A DNA stretch of 64,000 nucleotides from Variovorax sp. V93 (GTDB lineage: Bacteria; Pseudomonadota; Gammaproteobacteria; Burkholderiales; Burkholderiaceae_C), in contig NZ_AP028669.1 in assembly GCF_041154485.1 (NCBI RefSeq), positions 5,311,001-5,375,000 of the forward strand, written 5' to 3'. This document shows, piece by piece, positions 8,415 to 17,910 of this stretch (position 1 is the first letter of the stretch; each line of letters starts with the position of its first letter). The position numbers were made by a program, and so were the translations under genes. A model generated the notes under the pieces. It had not been told where the DNA came from. It ran no database searches and saw nothing but the letters and a program-made list of their open reading frames with translations.

Positions 8415-11400
8415 ATGAAAAATAGATTCACTCTTGCCATCGGCCTGAAGCCCCAAAGGCAGGCCATCTGCTGTGCGGTGATGATCTGTGCGTTGCTGCT
8501 GGGATCATTCGCCCCCATCGTCGATGCAGCATCCACAGACCTCTCGAACCAACCCCTGGCTACGCTGCCCGCGGTTCAAGCCAAGCCAAACCTGTTGTTC
8601 GTTCTGGACGACTCGGGAAGTATGGACAACGACTACATGCCGGACCAAATGTCCAGCGGCAAGTATGGGTACCGCTCCGCGCAATGCAACGGCGTGGGTT
8701 ATGACCCTACCATGACCTATTCGCCACCGCTCAACGCGGATGGGACGTCTTATCCCAATGCGATTTTTACAGCAGCGCGTAGCGATGGCTATGACGCTTC
8801 GAGTTCAACGGTCAATCTCAACAATCGGTTCTATTACACCTACAGCGGCACTCAGCCCAAGATGGGTTGGGCATACACCAGCAGCGGAGCCATTCGGAAC
8901 ACTTTCTACAACGAGTGCATGACTTCGACCAACTCGTGGACCAACCTTTTTCAGCAGGTCACGGTCACCAGCACTTCCGCCGAGGCTCAAAACTACGCCA
9001 ATTGGTATTCGTACTACCGCAAGCGCTACTTGTTGATGCGCACCGCCATGGGCCGTGCAATCTCGGCGCTGGACTCAAGCTATCGCGTTGGCTTCAGCAC
9101 AATCAGCGACGGAACTGCGGTGGATGGCAACAACTACTTTCGCGATGTCAAGGATTTCGATCTCGCGCAAAAAACCAACTTCTACAGCAGTCTTTACAGC
9201 GCCTCGCCGACCGGCTGGACGCCGTTGCGCTCGGCCCTGTCCAAGGCGGGACGCTATTTTGCGAACAAGGCTCCTGACCAGAGCTACGACCCCGTTCAGT
9301 ACTCTTGCCAGCGCAACTATGCGCTCCTCTCGACCGACGGCTACTGGAACATGAGCAAAGGCCTGAAGCTCGACGGTACCACCGAGATCGGACAGCAAGA
9401 CGGTACTGAAGCCCGCCCGATGCGGGATGACAGCCAGGTCATCATCACCACCGTGACACCCTACACCGTGGCGCTGACCAGGAACGCGCTTTCCACCCAG
9501 ACGCAGACCAGAACCTGGACCCGCACCTCCACCACTGTTTCTTCAACACCAGTGGCGAGCGGACAGAACAAGGGGAAGTACGCCGTCACCAAGGTGACTA
9601 ATCAGCGCTACACGGAGACACAGTCTCGAACCTATACGACGCCTCAATCGGCCACGAGATCCTATTCCGAAACGGTAGTGACAACCGACGGTGTCGAGAC
9701 GTCCAGAAGTACCAGCACGTCCACCACTTCGGCCTGGGTCAACACCGGGACACCCACCGAGTCGTTTACGGGCAATGGTCCTCCAACCGACAGCAGCAGC
9801 TTCACGAGCGGAAACACAAACACGACCTACCAGGCGGCCAAGGGCGATGGTGTGACGGTCAATTCAGACTCTGCTGGATCGTGGAGTTCCTGGTCTACGG
9901 CAACCACTTCCAACACAACACCTGTGGCGCAAACGCCTGTTGCGGGCACGCCAACCCAAACACCGTCCACCTCGGGGGGCACCGGTAACACGCTGGCCGA
10001 CGTGGCCCAGTACTACTTCGCGACGGACTTGCGGACCAGCGCCCTCGGCAATTGCACTTCGAGCAGCTCCGGCAGCAGCCAGGACGTCTGCAGCAACATC
10101 GTGCGCCCAGTGGGGAGCGACAAGGCCGCATGGCAGCACATGAATTCGTTCACGATTGGTCTTGGCGTGAGCGGCACTCTGCCTTACGACAAGAACTACC
10201 TGACCCAGACCGCTGGTTCCTATGTGGACCTGACCAGTGGTGCATTGGACTGGCCTGTGCCCGAAGGTGCGGATCTGGATGACGGCCAGGGAGGCAACGC
10301 AACCAACGTCGACGACCTGTGGCACGCAGCCATTAATGGCCGCGGCCAGTATTACTCGGCGCTCAATGCCAGTGCGCTGAGCGAAGCCATCAACGGCGTC
10401 GTCACGTCGGTGCAGCAGGTCTCGGGCTCGGGTGCCACGGCATCGACCAGTTCGCTGCAATTGGTGGCCGGCGACAACAACCTGGTCTTCCGGGCGAGCT
10501 ACACCACGCAGTTGTGGACCGGCGATCTGCAGGCCTTTGCAATCAACGGTTCGACGGGCGTCATCGCGAATACCGCCACGTGGTCCGCGCAGGCAAAACT
10601 CGATGCAACGGCCGCTTCGGACAGAAGAATCTATTTCAGCAACGGCTCGGCTCTACAGAGCTTCGAATACAACAATCTGAGTTCCGCGCAAAAGGGCTAC
10701 TTCGACAATCTCTGCGGCAAGACCCTCATTGCCGCGCAATGCTCGCAGCTTTCAGACAGCAACAAGGCGCTGGCCAACAACGGCACGAACCTCGTCAACT
10801 ACCTGCGCGGCGTGCGCACCTACGAAACGGCCAGCGTCGACGCATCCAACAACAGCATTGCCGCGCTCTATCGCAAGCGTGAACATGTGCTGGGCGACAT
10901 CATCAACGGTGCGCCGGTCTATGTTGGGAAGCCCCCCTTCCGCTATGCCGACGCCGGCTACGCCGACTTCGTTACAGCAAAGTCAACCCGCACGCCCGTG
11001 GTGTACGTGGGCTCGAACGACGGCATGCTGCACGCTTTCTCGGCTGCGACCGGCAGCACTGGTGGCAACGAGCTCTGGGCCTACGTTCCAGGTACCGTCA
11101 TGCCCAACCTCTACAAGATGGCGGACACGAGCTACGGATCAAGGCACCAATACTCCGTGGACGGAGCGCCCGTCATGGGCGACATCAAAGTTGGCACCAC
11201 CTGGAAGACCATTGTTGTCGGTGGCCTGAACAGCGGCGGCCGCGGCTACTACGCACTGGACATCACCGACCCCAATGATCCCAAGGCCCTCTGGGAGTTC
11301 ACCGATGCCAACCTGGGCTTCAGTTTCGGCAACCCGGTGATCGCCAAGCGCGGCGACGGCACCTGGATCGTTGCCTTTGCCTCGGGCTACAACAACACCA

Positions 11401-12305
11401 GTGGCGACGGCAAGGGCCACCTCTACGTTCTGAATGCAAACACCGGCGCCCTGCTGCTGGACATTGCCACCAGCGACGGCAGCAGCGACGACCCGAGCGG
11501 CCTCGCAAAGATCAACGCCTGGATCGAAAGCTCCAGCGACAACACAGCCAAGCGCTTCTACGGCGGCGACCAGCAAGGCAACCTCTGGCGCTTCGACATC
11601 GACGGTCTCCTGCTACCCAACCGGGCTGCGATGCGACTCGCCAAGTTCCAGGTCAACGACACGACGCCGCAGCCCATCACCACAAAGCCGGAAACCGTGG
11701 AGATCTCAGGCAAGCCCGTGGTCGTGGTTGCAACAGGCCGGTATCTCGGCGCATCCGACATCGCGGATTCGACGCAGCAAAGCATCTATGCAGTGAAAGA
11801 CACGTTGACCGCCACCGGATGGAGCGACGTGCGCGCCGATACCACGAACTTCGTCAGGCAAACGTTCACGTTGAATGGGCCCGTGGCGACCGCCACTGCG
11901 GCCTCGGTGTCCAACACGTCGGTCGACTGGGCGACCAAGGGCGGTTGGTGGATCGACCTGCCGCATTCGCGTGAACGTGTGAATACCAACCTGGGCCTGC
12001 AATTCAGTACCTTGTCGGTTGCCACCGCCATCCCGAACGGCGACGCCTGCGCATCGGGCGGCACGGCCTGGCGCTACTACCTCAATGTGGCCAATGGCGG
12101 CGTCGTGACGACTAACCCGGCCGGTGGACTCTTCAGCACCGACGGGCTGATCATGGGCATGACCTGGGTGCAGGACAGCAATGGCAATGCCCGCATCATT
12201 TATCAGAAGAGCAATGGCGACAACGTGATCGAGACGCCGCCGGTGGCGACATCGTCTGGCTCCGGTAGCGTGCATAGAACCTCCTGGCGCGAACTGGTGG
12301 ACTGA
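8415..12305 (+). CDS. pilY1: Type IV pilus tip-associated adhesin/biogenesis factor PilY1
   Basis: 1296 residues. Signal peptide about 1-38. A von Willebrand A-like domain starts with the MIDAS motif DDSGSM at 65-70. A strikingly Thr/Ser-rich segment covers about 343-525. The C-terminal PilC/PilY1 beta-propeller is about 800-1270, with hallmarks such as VVYVGSNDGMLHAFSA and GGDQQGNLWRFDI. PilY1 sits at the pilus tip, promotes pilus extension and adhesion, and in Pseudomonas feeds surface sensing into cAMP and c-di-GMP signalling. At the place where many homologues have an acidic DxDxDG calcium loop just before YxGDxxGNLWRFD, this one reads ESSSDNTAKRF, so that calcium site may be absent. Confidence 0.93.
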   Translation: MKNRFTLAIGLKPQRQAICCAVMICALLLGSFAPIVDAASTDLSNQPLATLPAVQAKPNLLFVLDDSGSMDNDYMPDQMSSGKYGYRSAQCNGVGYDPTMTYSPPLNADGTSYPNAIFTAARSDGYDASSSTVNLNNRFYYTYSGTQPKMGWAYTSSGAIRNTFYNECMTSTNSWTNLFQQVTVTSTSAEAQNYANWYSYYRKRYLLMRTAMGRAISALDSSYRVGFSTISDGTAVDGNNYFRDVKDFDLAQKTNFYSSLYSASPTGWTPLRSALSKAGRYFANKAPDQSYDPVQYSCQRNYALLSTDGYWNMSKGLKLDGTTEIGQQDGTEARPMRDDSQVIITTVTPYTVALTRNALSTQTQTRTWTRTSTTVSSTPVASGQNKGKYAVTKVTNQRYTETQSRTYTTPQSATRSYSETVVTTDGVETSRSTSTSTTSAWVNTGTPTESFTGNGPPTDSSSFTSGNTNTTYQAAKGDGVTVNSDSAGSWSSWSTATTSNTTPVAQTPVAGTPTQTPSTSGGTGNTLADVAQYYFATDLRTSALGNCTSSSSGSSQDVCSNIVRPVGSDKAAWQHMNSFTIGLGVSGTLPYDKNYLTQTAGSYVDLTSGALDWPVPEGADLDDGQGGNATNVDDLWHAAINGRGQYYSALNASALSEAINGVVTSVQQVSGSGATASTSSLQLVAGDNNLVFRASYTTQLWTGDLQAFAINGSTGVIANTATWSAQAKLDATAASDRRIYFSNGSALQSFEYNNLSSAQKGYFDNLCGKTLIAAQCSQLSDSNKALANNGTNLVNYLRGVRTYETASVDASNNSIAALYRKREHVLGDIINGAPVYVGKPPFRYADAGYADFVTAKSTRTPVVYVGSNDGMLHAFSAATGSTGGNELWAYVPGTVMPNLYKMADTSYGSRHQYSVDGAPVMGDIKVGTTWKTIVVGGLNSGGRGYYALDITDPNDPKALWEFTDANLGFSFGNPVIAKRGDGTWIVAFASGYNNTSGDGKGHLYVLNANTGALLLDIATSDGSSDDPSGLAKINAWIESSSDNTAKRFYGGDQQGNLWRFDIDGLLLPNRAAMRLAKFQVNDTTPQPITTKPETVEISGKPVVVVATGRYLGASDIADSTQQSIYAVKDTLTATGWSDVRADTTNFVRQTFTLNGPVATATAASVSNTSVDWATKGGWWIDLPHSRERVNTNLGLQFSTLSVATAIPNGDACASGGTAWRYYLNVANGGVVTTNPAGGLFSTDGLIMGMTWVQDSNGNARIIYQKSNGDNVIETPPVATSSGSGSVHRTSWRELVD

Positions 12306-12311
12306 ACTTCG

Positions 12312-12965
12312 ATGAAGGCGGTCTTGGCCCCGCATGCGTCGGGCCAGACAAGGATGCGATACGTATTTTTTGTGAGCGTGGCGCTTTCGTTGGCGCTTCA
12401 CGCTGCAGTGCTTTCGTCGCGGATTTCGCCTGTCGCCCCGAAGGGTGCGCCGACCGGCGCGATCGGAGACGCCGCCTCCTCCATGCGGGTGCGAACGGTC
12501 CCCCTTTTTCCTGCGCCGCCCTCGCCTTTGCCTTTACCACCCCGTGAGCCCCTTCAGGCGGCCGAAGCGGCTCATACGTCCGGCCGTGTATCCGCGTCCG
12601 AGGAGGAACGGTCGTCAGACCCGTCGCCTGCCGCGCTTCCTCCCGCGGTCATACTCGAGGCTGAAAGCGACAGCTACTTGCCACGCAAGAGGCTATCAAT
12701 GCCGCCTATTGCCAAGACGACCATCGTCCTTGAGCCTCCGCCCGGTGAAATAGTGAGCACCCGCCTGGTCGGCATTCTGTCGCTCTTTATTGACGAACAA
12801 GGTCGCGTTCAGCGCGTGGATGCCGAGGAGCCGACACTCCCTCCGGCCTTCGAGCAAGTGGCACGCGAGGCCTTTATGGCCGCGAAGTTTTCTCCTGGTG
12901 AAGTCGAGGGCCGTGCCGTCAAGTCGCGCCAGCGGGTGGAAGTGGTTTTCGACTACACGCCCTGA
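12312..12965 (+). CDS. TonB C-terminal-like periplasmic protein of the pilus operon
   Basis: 217 residues. One N-terminal transmembrane anchor (about 15-35), a Pro/Ser/Ala-rich spacer (about 40-110), then a C-terminal domain (about 145-217) with a TonB-C-like layout: GILSLFIDEQGRVQRVD, then FEQVAREAFMAAKFSPG, then VEVVFDY. This strand-helix-strand pattern matches TonB family C-termini, which contact outer-membrane proteins. It begins 6 bases after pilY1 and so is probably in the same operon. No ExbB/ExbD is nearby and a classic TonB role is unlikely. A role near the secretin or PilY1 is a guess. Confidence 0.65.
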   Translation: MKAVLAPHASGQTRMRYVFFVSVALSLALHAAVLSSRISPVAPKGAPTGAIGDAASSMRVRTVPLFPAPPSPLPLPPREPLQAAEAAHTSGRVSASEEERSSDPSPAALPPAVILEAESDSYLPRKRLSMPPIAKTTIVLEPPPGEIVSTRLVGILSLFIDEQGRVQRVDAEEPTLPPAFEQVAREAFMAAKFSPGEVEGRAVKSRQRVEVVFDYTP

Positions 12966-13090
12966 CGCACGCCTGCAACTCGCAAGCAGGGCCTTTCGGC
13001 GCGTTGACCACGCCAGCGGTGCGCAGTACGCTCTTGATGTCCCCTAGCAACTGTGCGTCGATATGTATGCGCGACCTCGCGGGCGGCGGT

Positions 13091-13687
13091 CTATCCGCGA
13101 AAAATCGCTGCTAATGTTCTTCCAATGATTTGGATGTCACTCCAGAAATTTCTCGTGTGCACGTACTGAATGCTATGTTCGAGTTTGATCGGCAAGACCA
13201 GATTTACGTAGTGTGATTCCGGATCGGGCGCTTTCGCGAGCAGCGAAGACTCATTTCTGAATGCAAGTGATCCCGGATCGGTGATGCCGGGCTGAACACT
13301 CAAGATGATTTTCTTCACGTCCGATGAATAGAGTGCGACAAAACGCGGCACCTCGGGCCGCGGGCCGACCACGCTCATTTCACCGCACAGCACATTGAAA
13401 AATTGCGGAAACTCATCTAGCTTGTATCGCCGCAAGAATGCTCCAGCCCGAGTAATACGTGCATCTTCACCAACCGTGATCAGAGATCCGTCCGTCTCAG
13501 AATCGTGGCGCATGGTGCGGAACTTGAGGATCTGGAAGCACCTACCGGCCAAGCCGACCCGCTCCTGACGAAACAGTGCGGGGCCCGGTGAGTCGAGTTT
13601 GATCCAGACGGCAATGGCAGCCAGAATCGGTGACAAGACCAGCAAAGCCACCAGTGCCACGCTGATGTCGAATACCCGTTTAGCCAT
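13091..13687 (-). CDS. Initiating sugar-phosphate transferase (PglC/WcaJ-like bacterial sugar transferase)
   Basis: 198 residues: an N-terminal membrane-inserted helix (about 5-30) followed by the compact catalytic domain of small monotopic phosphoglycosyl transferases. Motifs include LDSPGPALFRQERVG, FKILKFRTM-like FQILKFRTMR (about 63-72), LDEFPQFFNVLCGEMSVVGPRPE (PRP motif about 110-113). These enzymes load a sugar-1-phosphate onto undecaprenyl phosphate, the first step of a lipid-linked glycan. It is the last gene of the glycan block. The ATG at 13687 is used; an in-frame TTG lies one codon upstream. Confidence 0.9.
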   Translation of the reverse strand: MAKRVFDISVALVALLVLSPILAAIAVWIKLDSPGPALFRQERVGLAGRCFQILKFRTMRHDSETDGSLITVGEDARITRAGAFLRRYKLDEFPQFFNVLCGEMSVVGPRPEVPRFVALYSSDVKKIILSVQPGITDPGSLAFRNESSLLAKAPDPESHYVNLVLPIKLEHSIQYVHTRNFWSDIQIIGRTLAAIFRG

Positions 13688-13696
13688 CAACTTCGC

Positions 13697-14860
13697 TCAA
13701 CTCAACAGCTCTTGCAGCGCCGCAATCACTCGATCTTGATCCGCATCATCCATGGCGGTAAACAGAGGGATGCTGAGCATCCGCTGATACGCGGCTTCCG
13801 AATGGGGGAACATCTGCGCATTCAATCCATAGCGATCGCGCCAATAGGGTTGGCGGTGAAGCGGTATGTAGTGCACACTGGTCCCAATGCCCTTGTCCGA
13901 CAAGGCCTGGATCAGGACATCACGCGATATGGCCGCATTCTCCGTAAGGCGGATGACGTACAAATGCCATGCGTGTATCTCGCCGGGCGGAGGTGAGGCG
14001 GGAAGCAGCAACGGCAGTGAAGCCAGTTGTTCGCCATAGCGCTCGGCCAGATACTGCCGGCGCGCAAGAAAGCGCGGCAGCTTTGCAAGCTGTGCGATTC
14101 CCATTCCAGCAGCTATGTCTGTCATGTTGTACTTGAACCCGGGCGCAACAACCTCGTAGTACCAAGAAGGGGTCGTAGAGCGAAACCTGTCGAATGCATC
14201 GCGGTTGATGCCATGCAGTCGCATGACTTTGGCACGCTCGGCCAAGTCTGCACTGCGCGTAACCAGCATGCCTCCCTCCCCGGTAGAGATGGTCTTGTTG
14301 GCATAAAAGCTGAAGACCGTGAAATCGGAGTCGAGCGTGCCGACGAGCCGGCCGCCAACGGTTGCCGGGAGGGCATGTGCCGCATCTTCGATCACCTTCA
14401 GTCCATGCCGGCGTGCAACCTCCAGAAGCGCCGTCATATCCGCCGCAAGTCCCGCGTAGTGAACCGGGATGACCACCTTCGTCCGAGGCGTGATTGCAGC
14501 TTCTACACTTTTAATGTCGATGCATAGCGTGGTCGGGTCGACATCGACCAGCACAACGTCGGCTCCAAGATAGCGCACGACCTCTGCAGTCGCAGTAAAG
14601 GTGTGCGTGGTGGTGATCACCTCGTCGCCTGGCCCTACACCGACAGCCTCGAGCGCCAGATGAAGGCCCGCAGTCGCTGAATTTACGGCCATGCAGTGCA
14701 ACCGTTCGTCGCCGAGAAAGCTCGCAAAATCGTTCTCGAATCGCTTGGCCTTTGGACCTGTAGTCACCCATCCGGAGCGAAGAGCCTCCGCAATTTGCGC
14801 TATCTCTTCTTCACCAGTGTCAGGCAGCGCAAAAGGTAGAAAAGTTGACTGTAGAGCCAT
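13697..14860 (-). CDS. DegT/DnrJ/EryC1/StrS sugar aminotransferase
   Basis: 387 residues, the usual size. PLP-dependent nucleotide-sugar aminotransferase. The aldimine Lys lies in [14 protein letters not shown] (about residue 185), with the substrate-binding segments [12 protein letters not shown] near 61-72 and [13 protein letters not shown] near 125-137. It most resembles enzymes that aminate UDP-4-keto sugars at C4 (PglE/ArnB/PseC-like). With WbpM upstream it could make UDP-4-amino-4,6-dideoxy-GlcNAc for the adjacent PglC-like transferase. The substrate is inferred. Its start is 1 base after the methyltransferase stop. Confidence 0.88.
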   Translation of the reverse strand: MALQSTFLPFALPDTGEEEIAQIAEALRSGWVTTGPKAKRFENDFASFLGDERLHCMAVNSATAGLHLALEAVGVGPGDEVITTTHTFTATAEVVRYLGADVVLVDVDPTTLCIDIKSVEAAITPRTKVVIPVHYAGLAADMTALLEVARRHGLKVIEDAAHALPATVGGRLVGTLDSDFTVFSFYANKTISTGEGGMLVTRSADLAERAKVMRLHGINRDAFDRFRSTTPSWYYEVVAPGFKYNMTDIAAGMGIAQLAKLPRFLARRQYLAERYGEQLASLPLLLPASPPPGEIHAWHLYVIRLTENAAISRDVLIQALSDKGIGTSVHYIPLHRQPYWRDRYGLNAQMFPHSEAAYQRMLSIPLFTAMDDADQDRVIAALQELLS

Positions 14861-14861
14861 G

Positions 14862-15590
14862 TCAGTACGATGGTTTGGAGATCCATGCGAGCACATGAGT
14901 GCGAAGCAGTGGAACGGTATTGAACAAGCTATAGAGACAAGGATGTACTTGCACAACGCGTCGCGCAATGGGCGGAGCCAACGTGACGCGTTGTGCGCTC
15001 ACCTGAGCGCTTGGAAACAGCTCGCGTACCCGCCGCAATGAAACACCTCGTACATCAGCGTTTCGGGGGTTGTTGAAAGTGAAGTCGTACCAGAGCACTC
15101 CCCCTCCGGGCTTGACCCACCCCCACATGGCATCGGCTAAGCGCTGCTGAAATGTGTCGTCGAGCAAAGACGAGAAAACGGTGGACTGAAAAACAATGTC
15201 CTGGCTTTCAGGCGGCACATCCAACTCGCAGGCGTCCCCCTGCACAAGCTTTAGTTCCATCGGCAATGCGCGACGCGCTTCGGCATAGCGCTCTTCCAGC
15301 AATTCAATCCCTTGCAAATTGCTGACATCAAAGCCAAAGCGCAACAACTCCAGCAGATTTCCGCCGCTTCCGCATCCCACCTCGATGAGCCTCTTTTCGC
15401 GCAAATCGAGCCAACCCAGACGAGACAGCAGTCGAAGAAACGCCCGCTGACGTTCGTGCACCGTTTGCCAAACGGCAGGATTCAGAAAGCTATAGCGTTG
15501 ATCCGGCGCTTGAAGGTTTCTTCGCTGATAGCGCTCACGTATGGCATCGAGTTCTTGCCCCGCCTCTGTTGATGACTCCTTGGCTTTCAC
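14862..15590 (-). CDS. Class I SAM-dependent methyltransferase (glycan cluster paralogue A)
   Basis: 242 residues. SAM-binding motif I is [15 protein letters not shown] (about 76-90), and acidic post-I residues lie in GIELLEER. Motif II-III are replaced by [15 protein letters not shown] and [15 protein letters not shown]. The start is a GTG that overlaps the upstream glycosyltransferase stop (GTGA), which fits cluster-wide coupling. The C-terminal half is clearly related to the methyltransferase at 18966-19667 (shared VFSS-DDT and LWYD blocks). Probably O- or N-methylates a sugar or a nascent glycan; the acceptor is unknown. Confidence 0.82.
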   Translation of the reverse strand: MKAKESSTEAGQELDAIRERYQRRNLQAPDQRYSFLNPAVWQTVHERQRAFLRLLSRLGWLDLREKRLIEVGCGSGGNLLELLRFGFDVSNLQGIELLEERYAEARRALPMELKLVQGDACELDVPPESQDIVFQSTVFSSLLDDTFQQRLADAMWGWVKPGGGVLWYDFTFNNPRNADVRGVSLRRVRELFPSAQVSAQRVTLAPPIARRVVQVHPCLYSLFNTVPLLRTHVLAWISKPSY

Positions 15591-16813
15591 GACACGGCCT
15601 CGATGAATCGCTTGGCCAAGACAGGCCAAGTGTGATGCTCCTGGATATAAGCTTTCCCACGCAACCCCATCTCCCGCCGAGCACCTGGTTCTATTGACGA
15701 GATCTCCCGAAGGCCCCGAGCAATGGCCGGAGCAGATTCGGCCTCCACTGAAACACCGCATCCTGCCTCGACAACGGGATCATTGCCGGCTTCGATTGCG
15801 CTGAGTACCACGCAACCGGCCATCATGTAGTCCATCAATTTATTGGGGGCGATACCGAATCTGAACAGCGGCACGCGCTGCAAACCAATGTACGCCACGT
15901 CCACGGCAGACAACAGGGTCGATATCTGGCGCTTCGGGATAGGGCCGAACATGGCCACGTTGTACAAGCCTTCCGAAGCAACTCTCTGCTTCAGACGCTC
16001 TCGCTCAGTTCCGCCGCCAATCAGAATGAAGCTGAACGGCTCCGAAAGCAGCATTGCCGCAGCATCGAGCAGAGAGTCCAGCGCATTGGCCAAGCCGTGC
16101 GCCCCCGCGTAGACCACCACCACACGTCCCTCACCACGTGCCTGCTGAATATGCCGCGCAAGCTCAAGTTCAAGGGCGTCGCCGGTGTGATCCCACTCTT
16201 CGCTCGACACGCCATTCGGCACGATGTGCAACCTGGACAGATCCAACCCGTGCGCAGCCATATGGTCGTGGACCTTGGGCAGCATGGACACCACAGCATC
16301 GGAGTGCCTGCAGGCAAAGTCTTCAGCGGCCTGACATATGGCAATGAACGGGTGCCGTGTTGACATGCCATTGAGTTCCATGGGCGAAAGTGGCCACAGA
16401 TCGTGCACCTCATGTACCAGCTTCGCCGAAGCCAGTCGCGCAATGCGATGCGCCGGCCAGATGTCCATCGGGTAGGTACTGGATGCCACCACGATGTCCG
16501 GTTGGAAGTTGCGCGCAAGCTGTGCGGCATCCCAAATGAGTTGAATGCAGAACGCAGTGATGTTTAGTACGCGACCGACGCCATTTCCTTGATAGCACGG
16601 CGTGAGATACCACAGGTATTCCACTCCGTCGATGAGTTCCCGCTGCGTACGCCCAGCGAGCTTCGGCTGAACACTCCGCACGTGTGAATGCGAAGCCGCG
16701 ACGATGCACACCGAATGGCCGGCGCCAACCCACTCCCGCGCCAGATAGTAGGGTCGGTACTCCATGCCATGGCACATAGAGCCTGCGTAGTGGTTGATCA
16801 GCAGGATTCTCAC
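15587..16813 (-). CDS. GT4 family glycosyltransferase (WbuB-like)
   Basis: 408 residues, GT-B fold. The N-terminal half starts RILLINHYAG and has the WbuB-like MEYRPYYLAREWVGAGHSV segment. The C-terminal half carries the donor-site pattern IAPNKLMDYMMAGCVVLSAI (E-x7-E region replaced by GNDPVVEAGCG). WbuB relatives transfer deoxy-amino sugars in O-antigen clusters. It starts at GTG, overlapping the wbpI stop as GTGA. Donor and acceptor cannot be read from the sequence; adding the FucNAc-like or ManNAc3NAcA residue is plausible. Confidence 0.85.
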   Translation of the reverse strand: MRILLINHYAGSMCHGMEYRPYYLAREWVGAGHSVCIVAASHSHVRSVQPKLAGRTQRELIDGVEYLWYLTPCYQGNGVGRVLNITAFCIQLIWDAAQLARNFQPDIVVASSTYPMDIWPAHRIARLASAKLVHEVHDLWPLSPMELNGMSTRHPFIAICQAAEDFACRHSDAVVSMLPKVHDHMAAHGLDLSRLHIVPNGVSSEEWDHTGDALELELARHIQQARGEGRVVVVYAGAHGLANALDSLLDAAAMLLSEPFSFILIGGGTERERLKQRVASEGLYNVAMFGPIPKRQISTLLSAVDVAYIGLQRVPLFRFGIAPNKLMDYMMAGCVVLSAIEAGNDPVVEAGCGVSVEAESAPAIARGLREISSIEPGARREMGLRGKAYIQEHHTWPVLAKRFIEAVS

Positions 16814-17901
16814 CCCTGCGCTCCTCTCAAGATTTCTGCAATGCGCCGCGCAGCATCGCCCTCCCCATAGGGGCGTACTGGCTTACCCGATGAGCCCAAG
16901 GCCGACCGAAAGGCCTCCTGCAGCACTGCGAGCGAGGTGGGAGGCGCAAGACGATTCCATCCAGCGTCGACTAGCTCGACCCATTCAGTTTCGTCTCGCA
17001 GTGTGACGCAAGGCTTCTGAAAAAAGAAGGCCTCCTTCTGCACGCCGCCTGAGTCGGTGACGATCATCTGAGCCGACTGCTCCATTTCAATCATGTCGAG
17101 ATACCCCAACGGCTCGATACAGTGCAGCCGCGTGGTAGCGCTCACGTCCGCGCCGAGTCGCGCCAGCACACCTCGCGTGCGCGGGTGAAGCGGCCAGATC
17201 ACATCGATCTCCCCGGACAGCGCGGTCAACGCCTCTAGGATTATGCTGAGCCGCCGCGGTTCATCGGTATTCTCGGCACGGTGAATGGTCGCCAGCACGA
17301 AAGGACGGCCCGAAATGGCGGCAAGCGCCGACGGGCGCTCGCTTCGAGCACTGGCGATCGCGGAGAAATACAGCGCGGCGTCATACATCACGTCCCCTAC
17401 TCGGTGGACTAGCGAACTGGCGATACCTTCGTGCTGCAAGTTTTCCAGTGCCACCTCTGTCGGCGCAAACAACCAGTGCGACAGATGGTCGGTCAATACG
17501 CGATTGACTTCCTCGGGCATGCGTCGATTGAACGAACGCAGGCCAGCCTCGACGTGCGCCACCGGAATGTGCAGCTTTGCCGCGGCCAACGCCCCAGCCA
17601 GTGTCGAATTGGTGTCGCCGTATAGCAGCACGGCGTCTGGCTGCTCGTTCACCAACACCGTTTCAATACCGGCGAGTTGCGCCCCGGTCATCGCACCGTG
17701 GAGACCACCACTTATGCCGAGGTTCCAATGTGGCTCGGGAATACCGAGTTCTCGAAAAAAAACACTCGACATGTTGTCATCGAAGTGTTGCCCTGTGTGC
17801 AACAAGCGCTCTCGTACATCGGCAGACTCCCGTAGCACCTTGCTGAGGGTCGCAGCTTTGATGAATTGAGGGCGCGCGCCGACAATTGTGATGATATTCA
17901 T
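16810..17901 (-). CDS. wbpI: Non-hydrolysing UDP-sugar 2-epimerase, WbpI-type
   Basis: 363 residues. Starts MNIITIVGARPQFIKA, with HTGQHFDDNMS, LLYGDTNSTLAGALAA, HVEAGLRSFNRRMPEE and TDSGGVQKEAFFF, the standard WecB-family active-site blocks. The company of wbpA, B, D and E makes WbpI (UDP-GlcNAc3NAcA to UDP-ManNAc3NAcA) more likely than plain WecB. AGGTGA lies 5 bases before the ATG and overlaps the end of the preceding gene; a GTG 9 bases upstream is the alternative start. UDP-GlcNAc 2-epimerase activity remains possible. Confidence 0.85.
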   Translation of the reverse strand: MNIITIVGARPQFIKAATLSKVLRESADVRERLLHTGQHFDDNMSSVFFRELGIPEPHWNLGISGGLHGAMTGAQLAGIETVLVNEQPDAVLLYGDTNSTLAGALAAAKLHIPVAHVEAGLRSFNRRMPEEVNRVLTDHLSHWLFAPTEVALENLQHEGIASSLVHRVGDVMYDAALYFSAIASARSERPSALAAISGRPFVLATIHRAENTDEPRRLSIILEALTALSGEIDVIWPLHPRTRGVLARLGADVSATTRLHCIEPLGYLDMIEMEQSAQMIVTDSGGVQKEAFFFQKPCVTLRDETEWVELVDAGWNRLAPPTSLAVLQEAFRSALGSSGKPVRPYGEGDAARRIAEILRGAQG

Positions 17902-17910
17902 AGACGTCAC

